In this document: positions 1-10,794 of the stretch, piece by piece
Numbering within the stretch: the stretch's first letter is position 1
Layout of the letters: each line of letters opens with the position of its first letter
Assembly (NCBI RefSeq): GCF_900115955.1
Contig: NZ_FOYL01000004.1
Span: forward strand, 558,001 to 622,000
Direction of reading: 5' to 3'
DNA: 64,000 nt
From: Lentzea waywayandensis
GTDB lineage: Bacteria > Actinomycetota > Actinomycetes > Mycobacteriales > Pseudonocardiaceae
Notes under the pieces: model-generated
The model's database searches: none
What the model was told of the DNA's origin: nothing
What the model saw: only the letters and a program-made list of their open reading frames with translations
Position numbers and translations under genes: made by a program

Positions 1-442
1 CCGCCTTGATCACCGCGACCATCTGGAAGTTCTCGGGGTTCACCACCGCGATGCCGCCGCTGGCCGAGACGTAGAGCCGCTGGCCGTCCGGGCGCATCGC
101 CGCGTGCGAGAGCTGGACCTGGGTGAAGAGCCGATCGACGATCTCGCCGGTGGCCGGGTCGACCACGGTGATCGCGCCGGTCCACCCGTTGATCACGTAG
201 AGGCGCCGCCCGTCCGGAGACACGGCGACCCCCGTCGCGCGGCCTCCGGTGTCGGCTTGCGTGAGAACGGCGCCGTTGCGGGTGTCCACGACCTGGACGA
301 GACCGGTCTTTCCCACCACGTACGCAAGCGGTGCGACCGATGCGGAAGAAGTGGTTGTGTACTCGTGCCCTTGGTGAACACCCGTCGCCGCGAAGGCCGC
401 TGAGAGCGCTAGAACCGCGGCCACGAGGCGTGGCTTTGCCAT
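1..442 (-). CDS. YVTN-type beta-propeller secreted protein, N-terminal part
   Basis: The reading frame is open from an ATG at 442 to the left edge, so the C-terminus lies outside the window. The first about 25 residues (MAKPRLVAAVLALSAAFAAT) form a signal peptide. Then come repeated blade motifs of the YVTN/surface-layer propeller family: AYVVGKTGLVQVVDTRNG, VAVSPDGRRLYVINGW, VDPATGEIVDRL, MRPDGQRLYVSASGG. Such propellers are exported or cell-surface proteins; the ligand cannot be inferred. Family call is fairly secure, function unknown. Confidence 0.75.
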   Translation of the reverse strand, partial: MAKPRLVAAVLALSAAFAATGVHQGHEYTTTSSASVAPLAYVVGKTGLVQVVDTRNGAVLTQADTGGRATGVAVSPDGRRLYVINGWTGAITVVDPATGEIVDRLFTQVQLSHAAMRPDGQRLYVSASGGIAVVNPENFQMVAVIKA

Positions 443-564
443 ACGCCCGATGGGAACACTTCCGGGTGCTTTCGATCCACTTCAGTCACTCGGTCGAGGG
501 AAATCTTTGCCTGGATGTAGTACGACCGTCGCCCGCGACGGCGGCGCGGGCGACGGTCGCACGA

Positions 565-2733
565 TCAGTAAGAGGGCGGAGCCACCGGTTTGGATTCATA
601 CGACTCGGGATTCTTCGCGGATGTCACCAGTTTGGCGTAACGGGCGCCCGCGGTGAGCAGGACCAGACCGGCGCCGAGGAACGCCAGCACGCGGGCGATG
701 CCGTCGAGCGCGGAGAGGTCGAACAGCACCAGCTTCACGACCGCGGCACCGACCAGGATCAGGCCGGAGATCCGCAGCGCCTTGTTGTTGATGCCCCTGA
801 CCAGCAGGAACAACGCGGCGATCGTCCACGACACGGTGACCACCGAGTGTCCGAAGAGGAACCCGGTCTCGTTCGGCGACACCAGCAGCGCCGCGCACAG
901 CACCGCGCCCGCCGCGCCGTAGAGCAGCACGAGCCCGGAGACGATCCACGGGAACGGGTGCTTGGCCGGTTCGCTCAGCACCTGCATCTTCAGCGCGGCC
1001 CACGGCAGGACGGCCGCGAACACGGCCAGCACGACCGCCGTCACCAGCCCGGCCGCGTAGTCGCCGGCCTCGACGGTGCTGAAGAAGCGCGGTTCCTGCA
1101 CCAGCCACGTGATCGGCACGGCCAGCCCGATCGTCATGAAGAACCCCAGCAGGCCGAACGCCACGGCCCCGACCAGCGCGCTCTTCTTGTTCAGCCGCGC
1201 CGCGAGCACCGCCAGCAGCACCGCCTCAGCCAGCACGATCGCCGTGCGGACGTTGCCGTCGAGTGCGATCAGCGTGGTCTGGCACAACGCGAGCATGCCC
1301 GCCGCACCGGCCGCCGTCGTGAACCCGCGCGGCAGGTCGGGGACCATCCAGATCGCCAGCAGCACGGCGGCGACCACACCGGCGAGGATCGAGTTGGCCG
1401 GGTCCTTGAGCAGCGTCGTCGCGAACAGGGCCGGCAACGCCGAACCCGCGATCAACGCCACCGCGACGATGTCGTCAGGCCGCTTGCGGATCGTCAGGAA
1501 CGCGACGGCGATGCCGACGACGGTCGTGGCCGCCGCGACGCCGACCACGGTCCACTCGTAGGAGCGCGGGATGGCGTTCGCGGTGGTGAGCAGCGAGGCG
1601 AGGATCGTGGGGAAGCCGCCGGCGATCGCGAGGCCCGGCCAGTTGCGCTTGATCTGGACCGGCGTGCTGGCCATCTTCAGCACCAGCAGGAAGCCGACGA
1701 GCAGGACCGTGAAGCCCTCGGTGATGATCGGTGAGCACAGGGCACAAGCTGCGACGACGGTGACCGCGAGCGCTTGCGAGTCCCACTTCAGCGCGAGCAC
1801 GACACCGGCTGCCGCGACGGCGAGTCCGACGACCAGGCCCACGCCTTCCGGCAGGTACCCGTACAGGCTCGTCGCGGCGATCACGTCCAGGTAGAGACCG
1901 GCGAAACCGGTGAAGGCCAGCGCCATCGCACCGGTACGACCGGCGGGGTTGCGGTGCAGCCACATGCCGATGCCGACCATCGCGCCGCTGAACACCGCAC
2001 CGCCGATGACGCGCGGCATCGGGCCGAGCCAGCCGCGCTGCACGGCCAGGACCAGCAGCAACACGAAGCCGAGCACGGTGATCGCGCCACCGACCCAGGC
2101 CAGCAGCTTCGCGCCGGCGCCGTCCTTGCCGAGCTTCTCGAACAGGGTCTCGCGCGGCGGCAGCGGCGGCTGTGGCCACGGCTGCTGCGGGTGGGGCCAC
2201 TGCTGGCCGGGGGGAGGCGGGAACTGGGGTCCGGGCGGCGGGAACTGCGCGCCGGGAGGGATCTGCTGGCCAGGGGGGACCTGCTGGCCGGGGAGCTGGG
2301 CCGAGGCGGCGGCGTGCTGCGACCACGGGTTCGGCTGCTGCGGTGCACCCACGGGCGACTGCTGCGGTGCAGGTCCGGGACCTTGCTGCGGCACTCCGGC
2401 GGGCTGCGCACCTACGGGCGGCTGGCCGGGGCCGGTCGGCTGCTGTGGCACGCCAAGGGGCGGCGACGGCACACCGGTGGGCTGCTGCGGTGAACCCGCA
2501 GGCGGCTGGCCGGCGCCAGTCGGCTGCTGCGGCACTCCGGCCGGAGGAGTCGGGACGGTCGTGGCCGGCGGCTGCGGTACCTCGCCGGGCCGCGCCACCT
2601 CCGGTGCGTCGAGCACCGCGGTCGTGGCGGAGCGCTCGCGCATCTCCGAGCTGATCGTCGTCAGCCGCTGCCCGATGGCCGCGAGCTCCAGCGCGAGGCG
2701 CTGCTCGTCTCCGAGGCGATCCTGTCCGTCCAT
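565..2733 (-). CDS. DUF2339 multi-pass membrane protein
   Basis: 722 residues from the ATG at 2733 (MDGQDRLGDEQRLALELAAI). An upstream in-frame start at 2784 is possible but its extra residues look non-coding. A short helical N-terminus is followed by about 150 residues of Pro/Gln/Gly-rich low-complexity sequence (repeated GVPQQPTG-like units), then an uninterrupted series of hydrophobic helices (AWVGGAITVLGFVLLLVLAV onward) to residue about 700. This is the DUF2339 architecture; family members are often 800-900 residues, so this one is somewhat short. The function of DUF2339 is unknown. It is divergent from the lacI-type gene. Confidence 0.75.
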   Translation of the reverse strand: MDGQDRLGDEQRLALELAAIGQRLTTISSEMRERSATTAVLDAPEVARPGEVPQPPATTVPTPPAGVPQQPTGAGQPPAGSPQQPTGVPSPPLGVPQQPTGPGQPPVGAQPAGVPQQGPGPAPQQSPVGAPQQPNPWSQHAAASAQLPGQQVPPGQQIPPGAQFPPPGPQFPPPPGQQWPHPQQPWPQPPLPPRETLFEKLGKDGAGAKLLAWVGGAITVLGFVLLLVLAVQRGWLGPMPRVIGGAVFSGAMVGIGMWLHRNPAGRTGAMALAFTGFAGLYLDVIAATSLYGYLPEGVGLVVGLAVAAAGVVLALKWDSQALAVTVVAACALCSPIITEGFTVLLVGFLLVLKMASTPVQIKRNWPGLAIAGGFPTILASLLTTANAIPRSYEWTVVGVAAATTVVGIAVAFLTIRKRPDDIVAVALIAGSALPALFATTLLKDPANSILAGVVAAVLLAIWMVPDLPRGFTTAAGAAGMLALCQTTLIALDGNVRTAIVLAEAVLLAVLAARLNKKSALVGAVAFGLLGFFMTIGLAVPITWLVQEPRFFSTVEAGDYAAGLVTAVVLAVFAAVLPWAALKMQVLSEPAKHPFPWIVSGLVLLYGAAGAVLCAALLVSPNETGFLFGHSVVTVSWTIAALFLLVRGINNKALRISGLILVGAAVVKLVLFDLSALDGIARVLAFLGAGLVLLTAGARYAKLVTSAKNPESYESKPVAPPSY

Positions 2734-2798
2734 GTGATCAGAGTGAGGCAGAGCACGCCCAGTGACATCCGTACACCTACTCATCCACTGGTCTCGGC

Positions 2799-2827
2799 TT
2801 GACTACATACATGTGTAATCGATTAAC
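2799..2827 (+). promoter_or_regulatory. rbs operon promoter with LacI-type operator
   Basis: A TTGACT -35-like hexamer (2799-2804) is followed by a perfect 10-bp palindrome TAATCGATTA (2816-2825) with the central CG typical of LacI-family operators. A plausible -10 (ATTAAC, 2822-2827) overlaps the palindrome. The regulator gene starts only 10 bp downstream, so autorepression is likely. The operator is seen in sequence; the promoter assignment is inferred. Confidence 0.55.
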
Positions 2828-2836
2828 TACGGTCTC

Positions 2837-3811
2837 GTGACGACCATGAAGGACGTCGCGCAGCACGCCGGCGTCTCCACGGCCACCGTGTCGCGCGTGC
2901 TCAACGGCCATGCCGCACCGACGCCCGAGACCCGTGAGCGCGTGCTCGCCGCGATCGAGAAGCTCGGCTACCGGCCCAACGCCCTGGCGCGATCCCTCAG
3001 GACCACCAGCACCCAGACCCTCGGTCTGGTCATCAGCGATCTGCTGAACCCGTTCTTCGCCGAGATCGCGCGAGCGGTCGAGGACGAAGCCCGGTCACAC
3101 GGCTACTGCGTCGTGATCGGGAACGCCGACGAGAGCGCCGAGCAGGAAGCGACCTACGTGCGCACCCTGCTCGACCGCCGGGTGGACGGCCTCCTGCTGT
3201 GCCCCGCGACCGACGACCCGAGTCTGGTTCGCGAAGTGAGCGCAGGCGGCGTACCGCTAGTTCTGCTCGACCGGACGGTCAGGGGCGCCACATGCCCCGT
3301 CGTCCGCGCTGACGGCAGCGAGGCATTGACCGCGCTCGCCCGGCGGCTCGTCGGCGCCGGCCACACCCGCATCGGAGTGATCGCGGGTCCGCCGAACACC
3401 TCCACTGGAAGAGAACGAACCGACGTGCTCACGGGGTCGCTCGGCGGCCTCGCGCAGGTCGTGCACGGCGACTTCCGGCAGGAGAGCGGCAGTCAGGCCG
3501 CGGCCAAGCTGATCGACGACGGTGCCACCGCGCTCGTCGCGATGGACAACCTGATGGGCCTCGGCGCGTTGGGCGAGGTCAGGGCCCGCGGCCTGCAGAT
3601 CCCGCACGACATCGCGCTCGCGGTGTTCGACGACCAGCCGTGGTTCCCGCTGCTCGACCCGCCGATCACGGTCATCGCGCAGCCGACCGTCGAGATGGGT
3701 CGCGCCGCCGCCCGCAGCCTGCTGGCCCTGATCAACGGCCGGCAACCAGACGACGTCCGCCTCACCGCGAAGCTCGTGCTGCGCGGCTCGCTCGGGGAGG
3801 CCGAGCTGTGA
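2837..3811 (+). CDS. LacI-family transcriptional regulator, probable ribose operon repressor
   Basis: 324 residues. The N-terminal LacI helix-turn-helix and hinge are clear (MKDVAQHAGVSTATVSRVLNG, then RPNALARSLRT), followed by a periplasmic-binding-protein-like effector domain (LGLVISDLLNPFFAEIARAVE; DGLLLCPATDD; ALVAMDNLMGLGAL). It is the first gene of an operon with ribose-type transport genes and overlaps the next gene by four bases (GTGA), so it probably represses this operon and is released by ribose or a related sugar. The start is GTG at 2837, with no Shine-Dalgarno in front of it; ATG at 2846 is the alternative. RbsR by context. Confidence 0.88.
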   Translation: MTTMKDVAQHAGVSTATVSRVLNGHAAPTPETRERVLAAIEKLGYRPNALARSLRTTSTQTLGLVISDLLNPFFAEIARAVEDEARSHGYCVVIGNADESAEQEATYVRTLLDRRVDGLLLCPATDDPSLVREVSAGGVPLVLLDRTVRGATCPVVRADGSEALTALARRLVGAGHTRIGVIAGPPNTSTGRERTDVLTGSLGGLAQVVHGDFRQESGSQAAAKLIDDGATALVAMDNLMGLGALGEVRARGLQIPHDIALAVFDDQPWFPLLDPPITVIAQPTVEMGRAAARSLLALINGRQPDDVRLTAKLVLRGSLGEAEL

Positions 3812-5217
3812 ACCCCCTGATCACCGCCCGCGGCATCACCAAGCACTTCGGCGCCACCAAGGCGTTGGACGGCGTCGACCTCGACATCAACGCGGGCGAG
3901 GTCCACGTCCTGCTCGGCGAGAACGGCGCGGGCAAGTCCACGCTGGTCAAGGTCCTCGCGGGCATCCACGGCCACGACGCCGGCACGATCGAGGGCCACG
4001 CCAGCCTCGCCGTCATCCACCAGGAACTGGCGCTGGTCCCCGAGCTCAGCGTCGCCGAGAACCTGTTCCTCAACCGTCTTCCGCGCAGGTACGGCTTCGT
4101 CGACCGCGCCGAGATGCGCCGCCGCGCTCCGAAGCTGCTGGAACGGGTCGGGTTGAACGTCGACCCGAACGCCAAGGTCCGCGACCTCGGCATCGCCCAG
4201 CAGCAGATGATCGAGATCGCCCGCGCGCTCGACAAGAACGCCGGCGTGCTGATCCTGGACGAGCCGACCGCCGTTCTCACCGAGACCGAGACCGACCGGC
4301 TGCTGGAGATCATGGCTCAGCTGCGCGACAACGGCGTCGGGCTCGTCTTCATCACCCACCACCTCGACGAGATCCAGCGCATCGCCGACCGCATCACGAT
4401 CCTGCGCGACGGGCGAAGCGTCGGCGTCCTCGGCCCCAGGGCCACCACCCAGCACATGATCGAGCTGATGGTCGGCCGCCCGATCGAGGAGCAGTACCCG
4501 CGCGCACAACAACGCCCTGGTCAGCCGTTGCTCCGCATCGAGAACCTGACCAAGCGCGGAGTCTTCGAGAACATCAGCATCGAGGTCCACGCGGGCGAGG
4601 TCGTCGGCATCGCGGGCCTGGTCGGCGCGGGACGAACGGAAGTCGCGCGGGCCGCGTTCGGCGTGGACGGCTACGACCACGGCACGGTCGCGGTCGACGG
4701 GAAACCGTTGCCCCGCCACAACGTCCAGGCTGCCATCAAGGCCGGACTCGGCCTGGTCCCGGAGGACCGCAAGGGCCAGGGCCTGGTCCTCACCGCCACG
4801 GTCGGCCAGAACCTCGAACTCGTGACGCTCGACGACCGCGACGAGGAACGCCTGCACGACATCGCGGGCAAGCTCCGGATCAAGGGCCGCGTCGAGCAGC
4901 CGGTGAAGGAACTCTCCGGCGGCAACCAGCAGAAGGTCGTCATCGGCAAGTGGCTGCTGGCCGACCCGAAGGTGCTGATCCTCGACGAACCGACCAGAGG
5001 TGTCGACGTCGGCGCCAAGGTCGAGATCTACGAGCTGATCAACCGCATGACCGCGCAGGGCCGGGCCGTGCTGCTCGTGTCCAGCGACCTGCCCGAGGTG
5101 ATCGGGATGAGCGACCGCGTCGTCGTGATGGCACACGGCCGGGTGGCCGGTGAGCTGTCCAAGGGCGCGACTCAAGACCAGGTGATGGCACTCGCCGTGC
5201 AGGAGATTTCGGCATGA
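3808..5217 (+). CDS. rbsA: Ribose-type ABC transporter, tandem ATP-binding protein
   Basis: 469 residues from a GTG at 3808 that overlaps the regulator stop (GTGA) and has GGGGAGG 8 nt upstream. It holds two fused ATPase domains. Domain 1 has Walker A GENGAGKST (residues 37-45) and Walker B VLILDEPTAV. Domain 2 has a degenerate Walker A (GLVGAGRTEV), as is usual in the RbsA/MglA/XylG family, an intact signature (ELSGGNQQKV) and LILDEPTRGVDVG. It energises uptake of a pentose or related sugar through the adjacent permease. Somewhat shorter than E. coli RbsA (about 500). The precise sugar is inferred from the linked ribokinase. Confidence 0.92.
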   Translation: MNPLITARGITKHFGATKALDGVDLDINAGEVHVLLGENGAGKSTLVKVLAGIHGHDAGTIEGHASLAVIHQELALVPELSVAENLFLNRLPRRYGFVDRAEMRRRAPKLLERVGLNVDPNAKVRDLGIAQQQMIEIARALDKNAGVLILDEPTAVLTETETDRLLEIMAQLRDNGVGLVFITHHLDEIQRIADRITILRDGRSVGVLGPRATTQHMIELMVGRPIEEQYPRAQQRPGQPLLRIENLTKRGVFENISIEVHAGEVVGIAGLVGAGRTEVARAAFGVDGYDHGTVAVDGKPLPRHNVQAAIKAGLGLVPEDRKGQGLVLTATVGQNLELVTLDDRDEERLHDIAGKLRIKGRVEQPVKELSGGNQQKVVIGKWLLADPKVLILDEPTRGVDVGAKVEIYELINRMTAQGRAVLLVSSDLPEVIGMSDRVVVMAHGRVAGELSKGATQDQVMALAVQEISA

Positions 5218-6134
5218 CCACGATCAGCATTCGCAAGTACTCACCCAAAAAGTATTTGGCAGAGAACGGTGCCCTCGCGGGGCTCGTCATCCTCGCCCTG
5301 GTCATCGCGATCATGCAGCCCGCGTTCCTCAACGCGCAGAACCTGCTCAACGTCGGCGTGCAGGCCGCGGTCATCGCGATCATGGCGTTCGGCATGACGT
5401 TCGTCGTGGTGGCAGGCGGTATCGACCTGTCCGTCGGCAGCATCGCGGCACTGGCCGCGATGGTCGGTGCGCTCACGGCGGGCCCGATCGGCCTGGTCGT
5501 CGGCGCCCTCTGCGGCCTCGTCAACGGCGCGCTGATCAGCTACGGCAAGCTGCCGCCGTTCATCGCGACGCTCGCCATGCTCAGCGTCGCCCGCGGTCTC
5601 ACGCTGGTGTTCTCCGAAGGCCAGCCGCACGAGACCGACGCGATGGTCACGTTCCTCGGCTCGAACCTCGCGCCGATGGTTCCGTTGCCACTGCTGCTGA
5701 TGCTGGCGTTCTTCGGCATCACCGGCCTGATCCTCACGCGCACGAACCTCGGCCGCCGCATGTACGCGATCGGCGGTAACGAGGAGGCCGCGAAGCTCAG
5801 CGGCATCGACGTGCGCAGGCAGAAGCTCTGGATCTACGCACTCAGCGGCCTGTTCGCCGCCGCCGCGGGCCTCGTGCTCGCGGGACGGCTCGGGTCCGCC
5901 GGTCCGCAGGCAGCGGCCGGCTACGAGCTCGACGCCATCGCCGCTGTCGTCATCGGTGGTGCGTCGTTGTCCGGTGGCGTTGGCCGAGCCACCGGGACGT
6001 TGGTCGGCGCACTTGTGCTCGCCGTCCTGCGCAACGGCCTCAACCTGCTGCAAGTGCCGCCGTTCTGGCAGCAGGTCGTCATCGGCGTGGTGATCGCTCT
6101 CGCCGCGCTGCTCGACTCACTTCGCCGTCGCTGA
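5214..6134 (+). CDS. rbsC: Ribose-type ABC transporter, permease
   Basis: 306 residues, starting in an ATGA overlap with rbsA. It is a hydrophobic multi-helix protein of the BPD_transp_2 family with the family landmarks GMTFVVVAGGIDLSVGSI near residue 60, GNEEAAKLSGI in the cytoplasmic loop and VIGGASLSGGVGRATGTLVGA near residue 245. It forms the membrane channel with RbsA and RbsB. Translational coupling to rbsA is likely from the overlap. Confidence 0.92.
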   Translation: MTTISIRKYSPKKYLAENGALAGLVILALVIAIMQPAFLNAQNLLNVGVQAAVIAIMAFGMTFVVVAGGIDLSVGSIAALAAMVGALTAGPIGLVVGALCGLVNGALISYGKLPPFIATLAMLSVARGLTLVFSEGQPHETDAMVTFLGSNLAPMVPLPLLLMLAFFGITGLILTRTNLGRRMYAIGGNEEAAKLSGIDVRRQKLWIYALSGLFAAAAGLVLAGRLGSAGPQAAAGYELDAIAAVVIGGASLSGGVGRATGTLVGALVLAVLRNGLNLLQVPPFWQQVVIGVVIALAALLDSLRRR

Positions 6135-6163
6135 AAAACCCGCAACAGGTAAGGAAGACACCA

Positions 6164-7081
6164 ATGAAGGTGACCCGACGGATCGCGTTGACGCTCGGTG
6201 CCGCAGCTCTTGTGGCGACCGGGTGCAGCGGAACTGGGGCGTCCGGAGGAAGCGGCATCACCATCGGCCTCGCTGTGTCCACTTTGAACAACCCGTTCTT
6301 CGTGGAACTGCAGCAGGGCGCGCAGGAGATGGCGGACAAGCTCGGCGCCAAGCTGACCGTGGTGGACGCGCAGAACGACGCGACGAACCAGATCAACCAG
6401 GTGCAGACGCTGGTGACGCAGGGCGTCAAGGCGATCCTGCTGAACCCGGTCGACTCCAAGCAGTCAGCGCCCGCTGCCAAGGCCGCCGAGACGGCGAACA
6501 TCCCGCTGATCTCGGTCGACCGCGCCGTCGAGGGCAAGGTCGCCGCCGAGGTCGCCTCGAACAACGTCTCGGGCGGCAGCCTCGCGGCCATCGAGCTCGG
6601 CCGCGCCACGTCCGGCGACGTCGCGCACCTCAAGGGCATCGTGGGCGCGTCGGCGTCGCGTGACCGCGGCCAGGGCTTCGAGCAGGGCCTGAACAGCGGC
6701 AACATCAAGGTCGTCGCCACGGCGGTCGCCGACTTCGACCGCGCCAAGGGCCTCAACGAGACCACGAACCTGCTGCAGGGCCACCCCGGCCTCAAGGGCA
6801 TCTTCGCCGAGAACGACGAGATGGCGCTCGGCGCGATCAAGGCTCTCGGCGCCCGTGCCGGCAAGGACGTCCAGGTCGTCGGCTTCGACGGCACGCCGGA
6901 CGGCCTGAAGGCGATCCAGGACGGCACGCTCGCCGCGACCGTCGCGCAGCAGCCGAAGCTCCTCGGTTCCAAGGCCGTCGAGCAGGCCGTGCACGCCGCC
7001 AAGGGCGAGCCGGTTCAGCAGGTCGTGGACGTCGAGGTCAAGGTCATCACCGCGAAGAACGTGGCAGAGTTCATCAAGTGA
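6164..7081 (+). CDS. rbsB: Ribose-type ABC transporter, substrate-binding lipoprotein
   Basis: 305 residues. The N-terminus (MKVTRRIALTLGAAALVATGC) is a lipoprotein signal with Cys21 as the acylated residue, so the protein is anchored outside the membrane. The mature part is a type I periplasmic binding protein (IGLAVSTLNNPFFVELQQGA; AILLNPVDSK; GIFAENDEMALGAIKAL; VVGFDGTPDGLKAI). It follows rbsC by 29 bp with its own site AGGAAG before the ATG and overlaps rbsK. The ribose specificity is inferred from the operon. Confidence 0.9.
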   Translation: MKVTRRIALTLGAAALVATGCSGTGASGGSGITIGLAVSTLNNPFFVELQQGAQEMADKLGAKLTVVDAQNDATNQINQVQTLVTQGVKAILLNPVDSKQSAPAAKAAETANIPLISVDRAVEGKVAAEVASNNVSGGSLAAIELGRATSGDVAHLKGIVGASASRDRGQGFEQGLNSGNIKVVATAVADFDRAKGLNETTNLLQGHPGLKGIFAENDEMALGAIKALGARAGKDVQVVGFDGTPDGLKAIQDGTLAATVAQQPKLLGSKAVEQAVHAAKGEPVQQVVDVEVKVITAKNVAEFIK

Positions 7082-7941
7082 CGAACGCTCTGCTTGTTCT
7101 CGGGTCCGCCAACGCCGACCTCGTGGTCGAGGTCGGCAGGCGGCCCGGCGGCGGTGAGACCGTGCTCGGCGGCGACACCGTCGTGCTGCCCGGCGGCAAG
7201 GGCGCGAACACCGCCGTCGCCGCTGCTCGCGTCGGTGCTTCCGTCGCGTTGATCGGCGCCGTCGGTGGTGACGGTTACGGCTCGCTGCTGCGGGAGTCGC
7301 TGGAGTCGTCCGGCGTCGACACCGCCCTGGTGAAGACTTCCGCGCGCCCCACCGGGATCGCCTACATCACCGTGACGCCGGACGGCGAGAACTCCATCGT
7401 CGTCTCGCCCGGCGCCAACGCGGACGTATCACTGTCCGATGTGGACGCTCTCTCGTTCGACGGCGCCTCGGTGCTGACGTGCTCGCTGGAAGTGCCGCTG
7501 GAGACGGTGATCCACGCGATCGGTGCCGCTTCCCGCGCGGGTGTCCGGACGGTGCTCAACCTCTCGCCAGTGGCGGAACTGCCCACGGAGACGTTGAAGC
7601 AGCTCACCGTGCTGATCGTGAACGAGCACGAGGCAGCGCAACTGGCTTCGGACTGGCGCGACCTGCTCAAGCTCGGCCCGACGTCGGCCATCGTCACGCT
7701 GGGCGCGCGCGGCGCGGCCGTGGTGGCGCGGGCGGGAATCGTCGAGGTACCGGCGATCGAGGTCGACGAGGTGGTCGACACGACCGGCGCCGGCGACGCG
7801 TTCGCCGGAGCCCTTTCCGCGCGGTTGGCCGAGGGCGACAACATCGTCCAGGCCGCCGAGTACGCGGTGAAGGTGGCCGCGCTGTCCGTCACGAAGGCGG
7901 GCGCGCAGCCGTCCTACCCCACGGCCGCCGAGGTCGGCTGA
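7078..7941 (+). CDS. rbsK: Ribokinase, PfkB family
   Basis: 287 residues from a GTG at 7078 that overlaps the rbsB stop. PfkB-family signatures are present: GGKGANTAVAAARVGA in the N-terminal third and DTTGAGDAFAGALSARLAEG near residue 240, which contains the catalytic Asp and anion hole. It phosphorylates ribose to ribose 5-phosphate, completing uptake and activation. No rbsD (pyranase) is present. The stop lies one base from the stop of the convergent lipoprotein gene. Confidence 0.92.
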   Translation: MTNALLVLGSANADLVVEVGRRPGGGETVLGGDTVVLPGGKGANTAVAAARVGASVALIGAVGGDGYGSLLRESLESSGVDTALVKTSARPTGIAYITVTPDGENSIVVSPGANADVSLSDVDALSFDGASVLTCSLEVPLETVIHAIGAASRAGVRTVLNLSPVAELPTETLKQLTVLIVNEHEAAQLASDWRDLLKLGPTSAIVTLGARGAAVVARAGIVEVPAIEVDEVVDTTGAGDAFAGALSARLAEGDNIVQAAEYAVKVAALSVTKAGAQPSYPTAAEVG

Positions 7942-7942
7942 C

Positions 7943-9004
7943 CTACGCCCGCACCGCCGCGCGGTCGTCGAACAGGTCCTCGTCCGGAAGCGCGTACTTG
8001 TCGGCGTTCGGTGCCTTGTCCGGCAACGGGTCTGAAGGCATCTCCGGCTGCAGCGGCGGCGCGGCGACCTGGTTGGACGGGATTCCGCGCGGCGCCTTGG
8101 GCTTCTTCCGCGGCACGTCGGTGTCGTACCGCACGTTCTGGCCGTTGCCGACGATCACGTTGCTTTCCAGCCGGTCGTCCGTCGGTGCCGAGTCCTGGCC
8201 GGGGCTCAGCGCCAGCCCGATGCCGGGGTTGCCCGTGATCAGGTTGCGGGACACCAGGTTCTTCGTGCTGGTCAGGATCCTCATGCCGAGCCCGAACGCG
8301 CCGTCGGCCTGCGCGGGCGAGAGGGCCTCGTCGTTGTCGGAGACGAGGTTGCCCACGAAGGTGACGTCCTCCTGGCGCTCGGCCGCCGAGGTCAGGCCGA
8401 CGCGGTTGCCGCTGAACCTGTTGCCCAGCACGAACATCCGCCCCGACGCGTTCGTGCCCTGGTAGCCCACGGCGTTGCGTTCGGCGACGTTGCCGCGCAC
8501 GACGATGTCGCACGGCTTGCACCGGTCGACGGCGAACCCGGAGTCCCCGCTGCCGCTCGCATAGCTCTCTTCGATCACGCCGTTCTGGGCGTGGAGGGCC
8601 TGGACACCGAACCGCGCGTTGTTGCTGGAAGTCACGTACGAGACGCGAAAGCCGCGCTGTTCGGAGATCAGCACGCCGTGGGAGGTGTGGTTGCGGACCG
8701 TCAGGTTCTGCACGGAGACGTCCTCGGCGGCGACCACGACTCCGGCGGCGCGCTCGCTCTCGCCGTCGATGATCACGCTGCCGCGCCGGGCTCCCTTGAT
8801 CGTGAGGCCTTTGGTCCTGACCTGCACCGACTCCTCGTAGACGCCCGGCGACACGACAATGGTCGCGCCCTCCTGGGCCGCGTTCACGGCCTCCTGGATG
8901 GTGCTCAGCTGAGCGGGAACGTTGATCTCGGGGCCGAGGCCCGGTTGCGCCGACGTGCATCCGGCGACCAGGAGGACTGCGGCGAAGACGGGCGTGAAGC
9001 GCAC
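7943..9004 (-). CDS. Parallel beta-helix lipoprotein (NosD/pectate-lyase-like fold)
   Basis: 353 residues from a GTG at 9004, chosen because it places a compact lipoprotein signal (RFTPVFAAVLLVAGC) at the start; an in-frame start at 9088 would add an unlikely leader. The mature part has right-handed beta-helix repeats: an opening motif LSTIQEAVNAAQEGATIVV, then repeated coils (VRTKGLTIKGARRGSVIIDG; VSVQNLTVRNHTSHGVLI; DVTFVGNLVSDN; NLVSRNLITGNPGIGLALSPG). Its position outside the membrane suggests binding or cleaving a polysaccharide, but no catalytic residues can be assigned. Confidence 0.8.
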   Translation of the reverse strand: MRFTPVFAAVLLVAGCTSAQPGLGPEINVPAQLSTIQEAVNAAQEGATIVVSPGVYEESVQVRTKGLTIKGARRGSVIIDGESERAAGVVVAAEDVSVQNLTVRNHTSHGVLISEQRGFRVSYVTSSNNARFGVQALHAQNGVIEESYASGSGDSGFAVDRCKPCDIVVRGNVAERNAVGYQGTNASGRMFVLGNRFSGNRVGLTSAAERQEDVTFVGNLVSDNDEALSPAQADGAFGLGMRILTSTKNLVSRNLITGNPGIGLALSPGQDSAPTDDRLESNVIVGNGQNVRYDTDVPRKKPKAPRGIPSNQVAAPPLQPEMPSDPLPDKAPNADKYALPDEDLFDDRAAVRA

Positions 9005-9150
9005 AGCCGGGGACCGTACTGCTCCGAACGGTCTATTGTCACACCGCTGTCGGCTGCTCGTGTTAAGCCATGATGACGAACGGGCCACCGCTGCGCGTTC
9101 TGCCGCTCAATTGGTCAGACTGAGCTGTCCTGGGTTCCTGGTCGGAGGGT

Positions 9151-9162
9151 ATGGTCTAGACC

Positions 9163-9164
<2 letters not shown>
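9151..9164. promoter_or_regulatory. DasR-type operator (dre) at the ptsI start
   Basis: A perfect 14-bp palindrome ATGGTCTAGACCAT contains the core TGGTCTAGACCA, which matches the published dre consensus for the GntR-family regulator DasR of Streptomyces (a TGGTCTAGACCA core). It sits between the ribosome-binding site (GGAGGG, 9144-9149) and the ATG at 9163 and overlaps the start codon, so a bound regulator would block transcription near the start. It suggests control by N-acetylglucosamine-derived metabolites. Confidence 0.8.

Positions 9165-10790
<1,626 letters not shown>

Positions 10791-10794
<4 letters not shown>

Noticed and set aside
565-1734. Long plus-strand open frame rich in Arg, His, Gln and Asp opposite the DUF2339 gene
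   Set aside because: Shadow frame of a membrane protein gene; composition is that of complementary high-GC hydrophobic codons.
9151-9159. ATG at 9151 as the ptsI start
   Set aside because: It runs into a TAG codon after two codons (ATG GTC TAG), so the start is at 9163.
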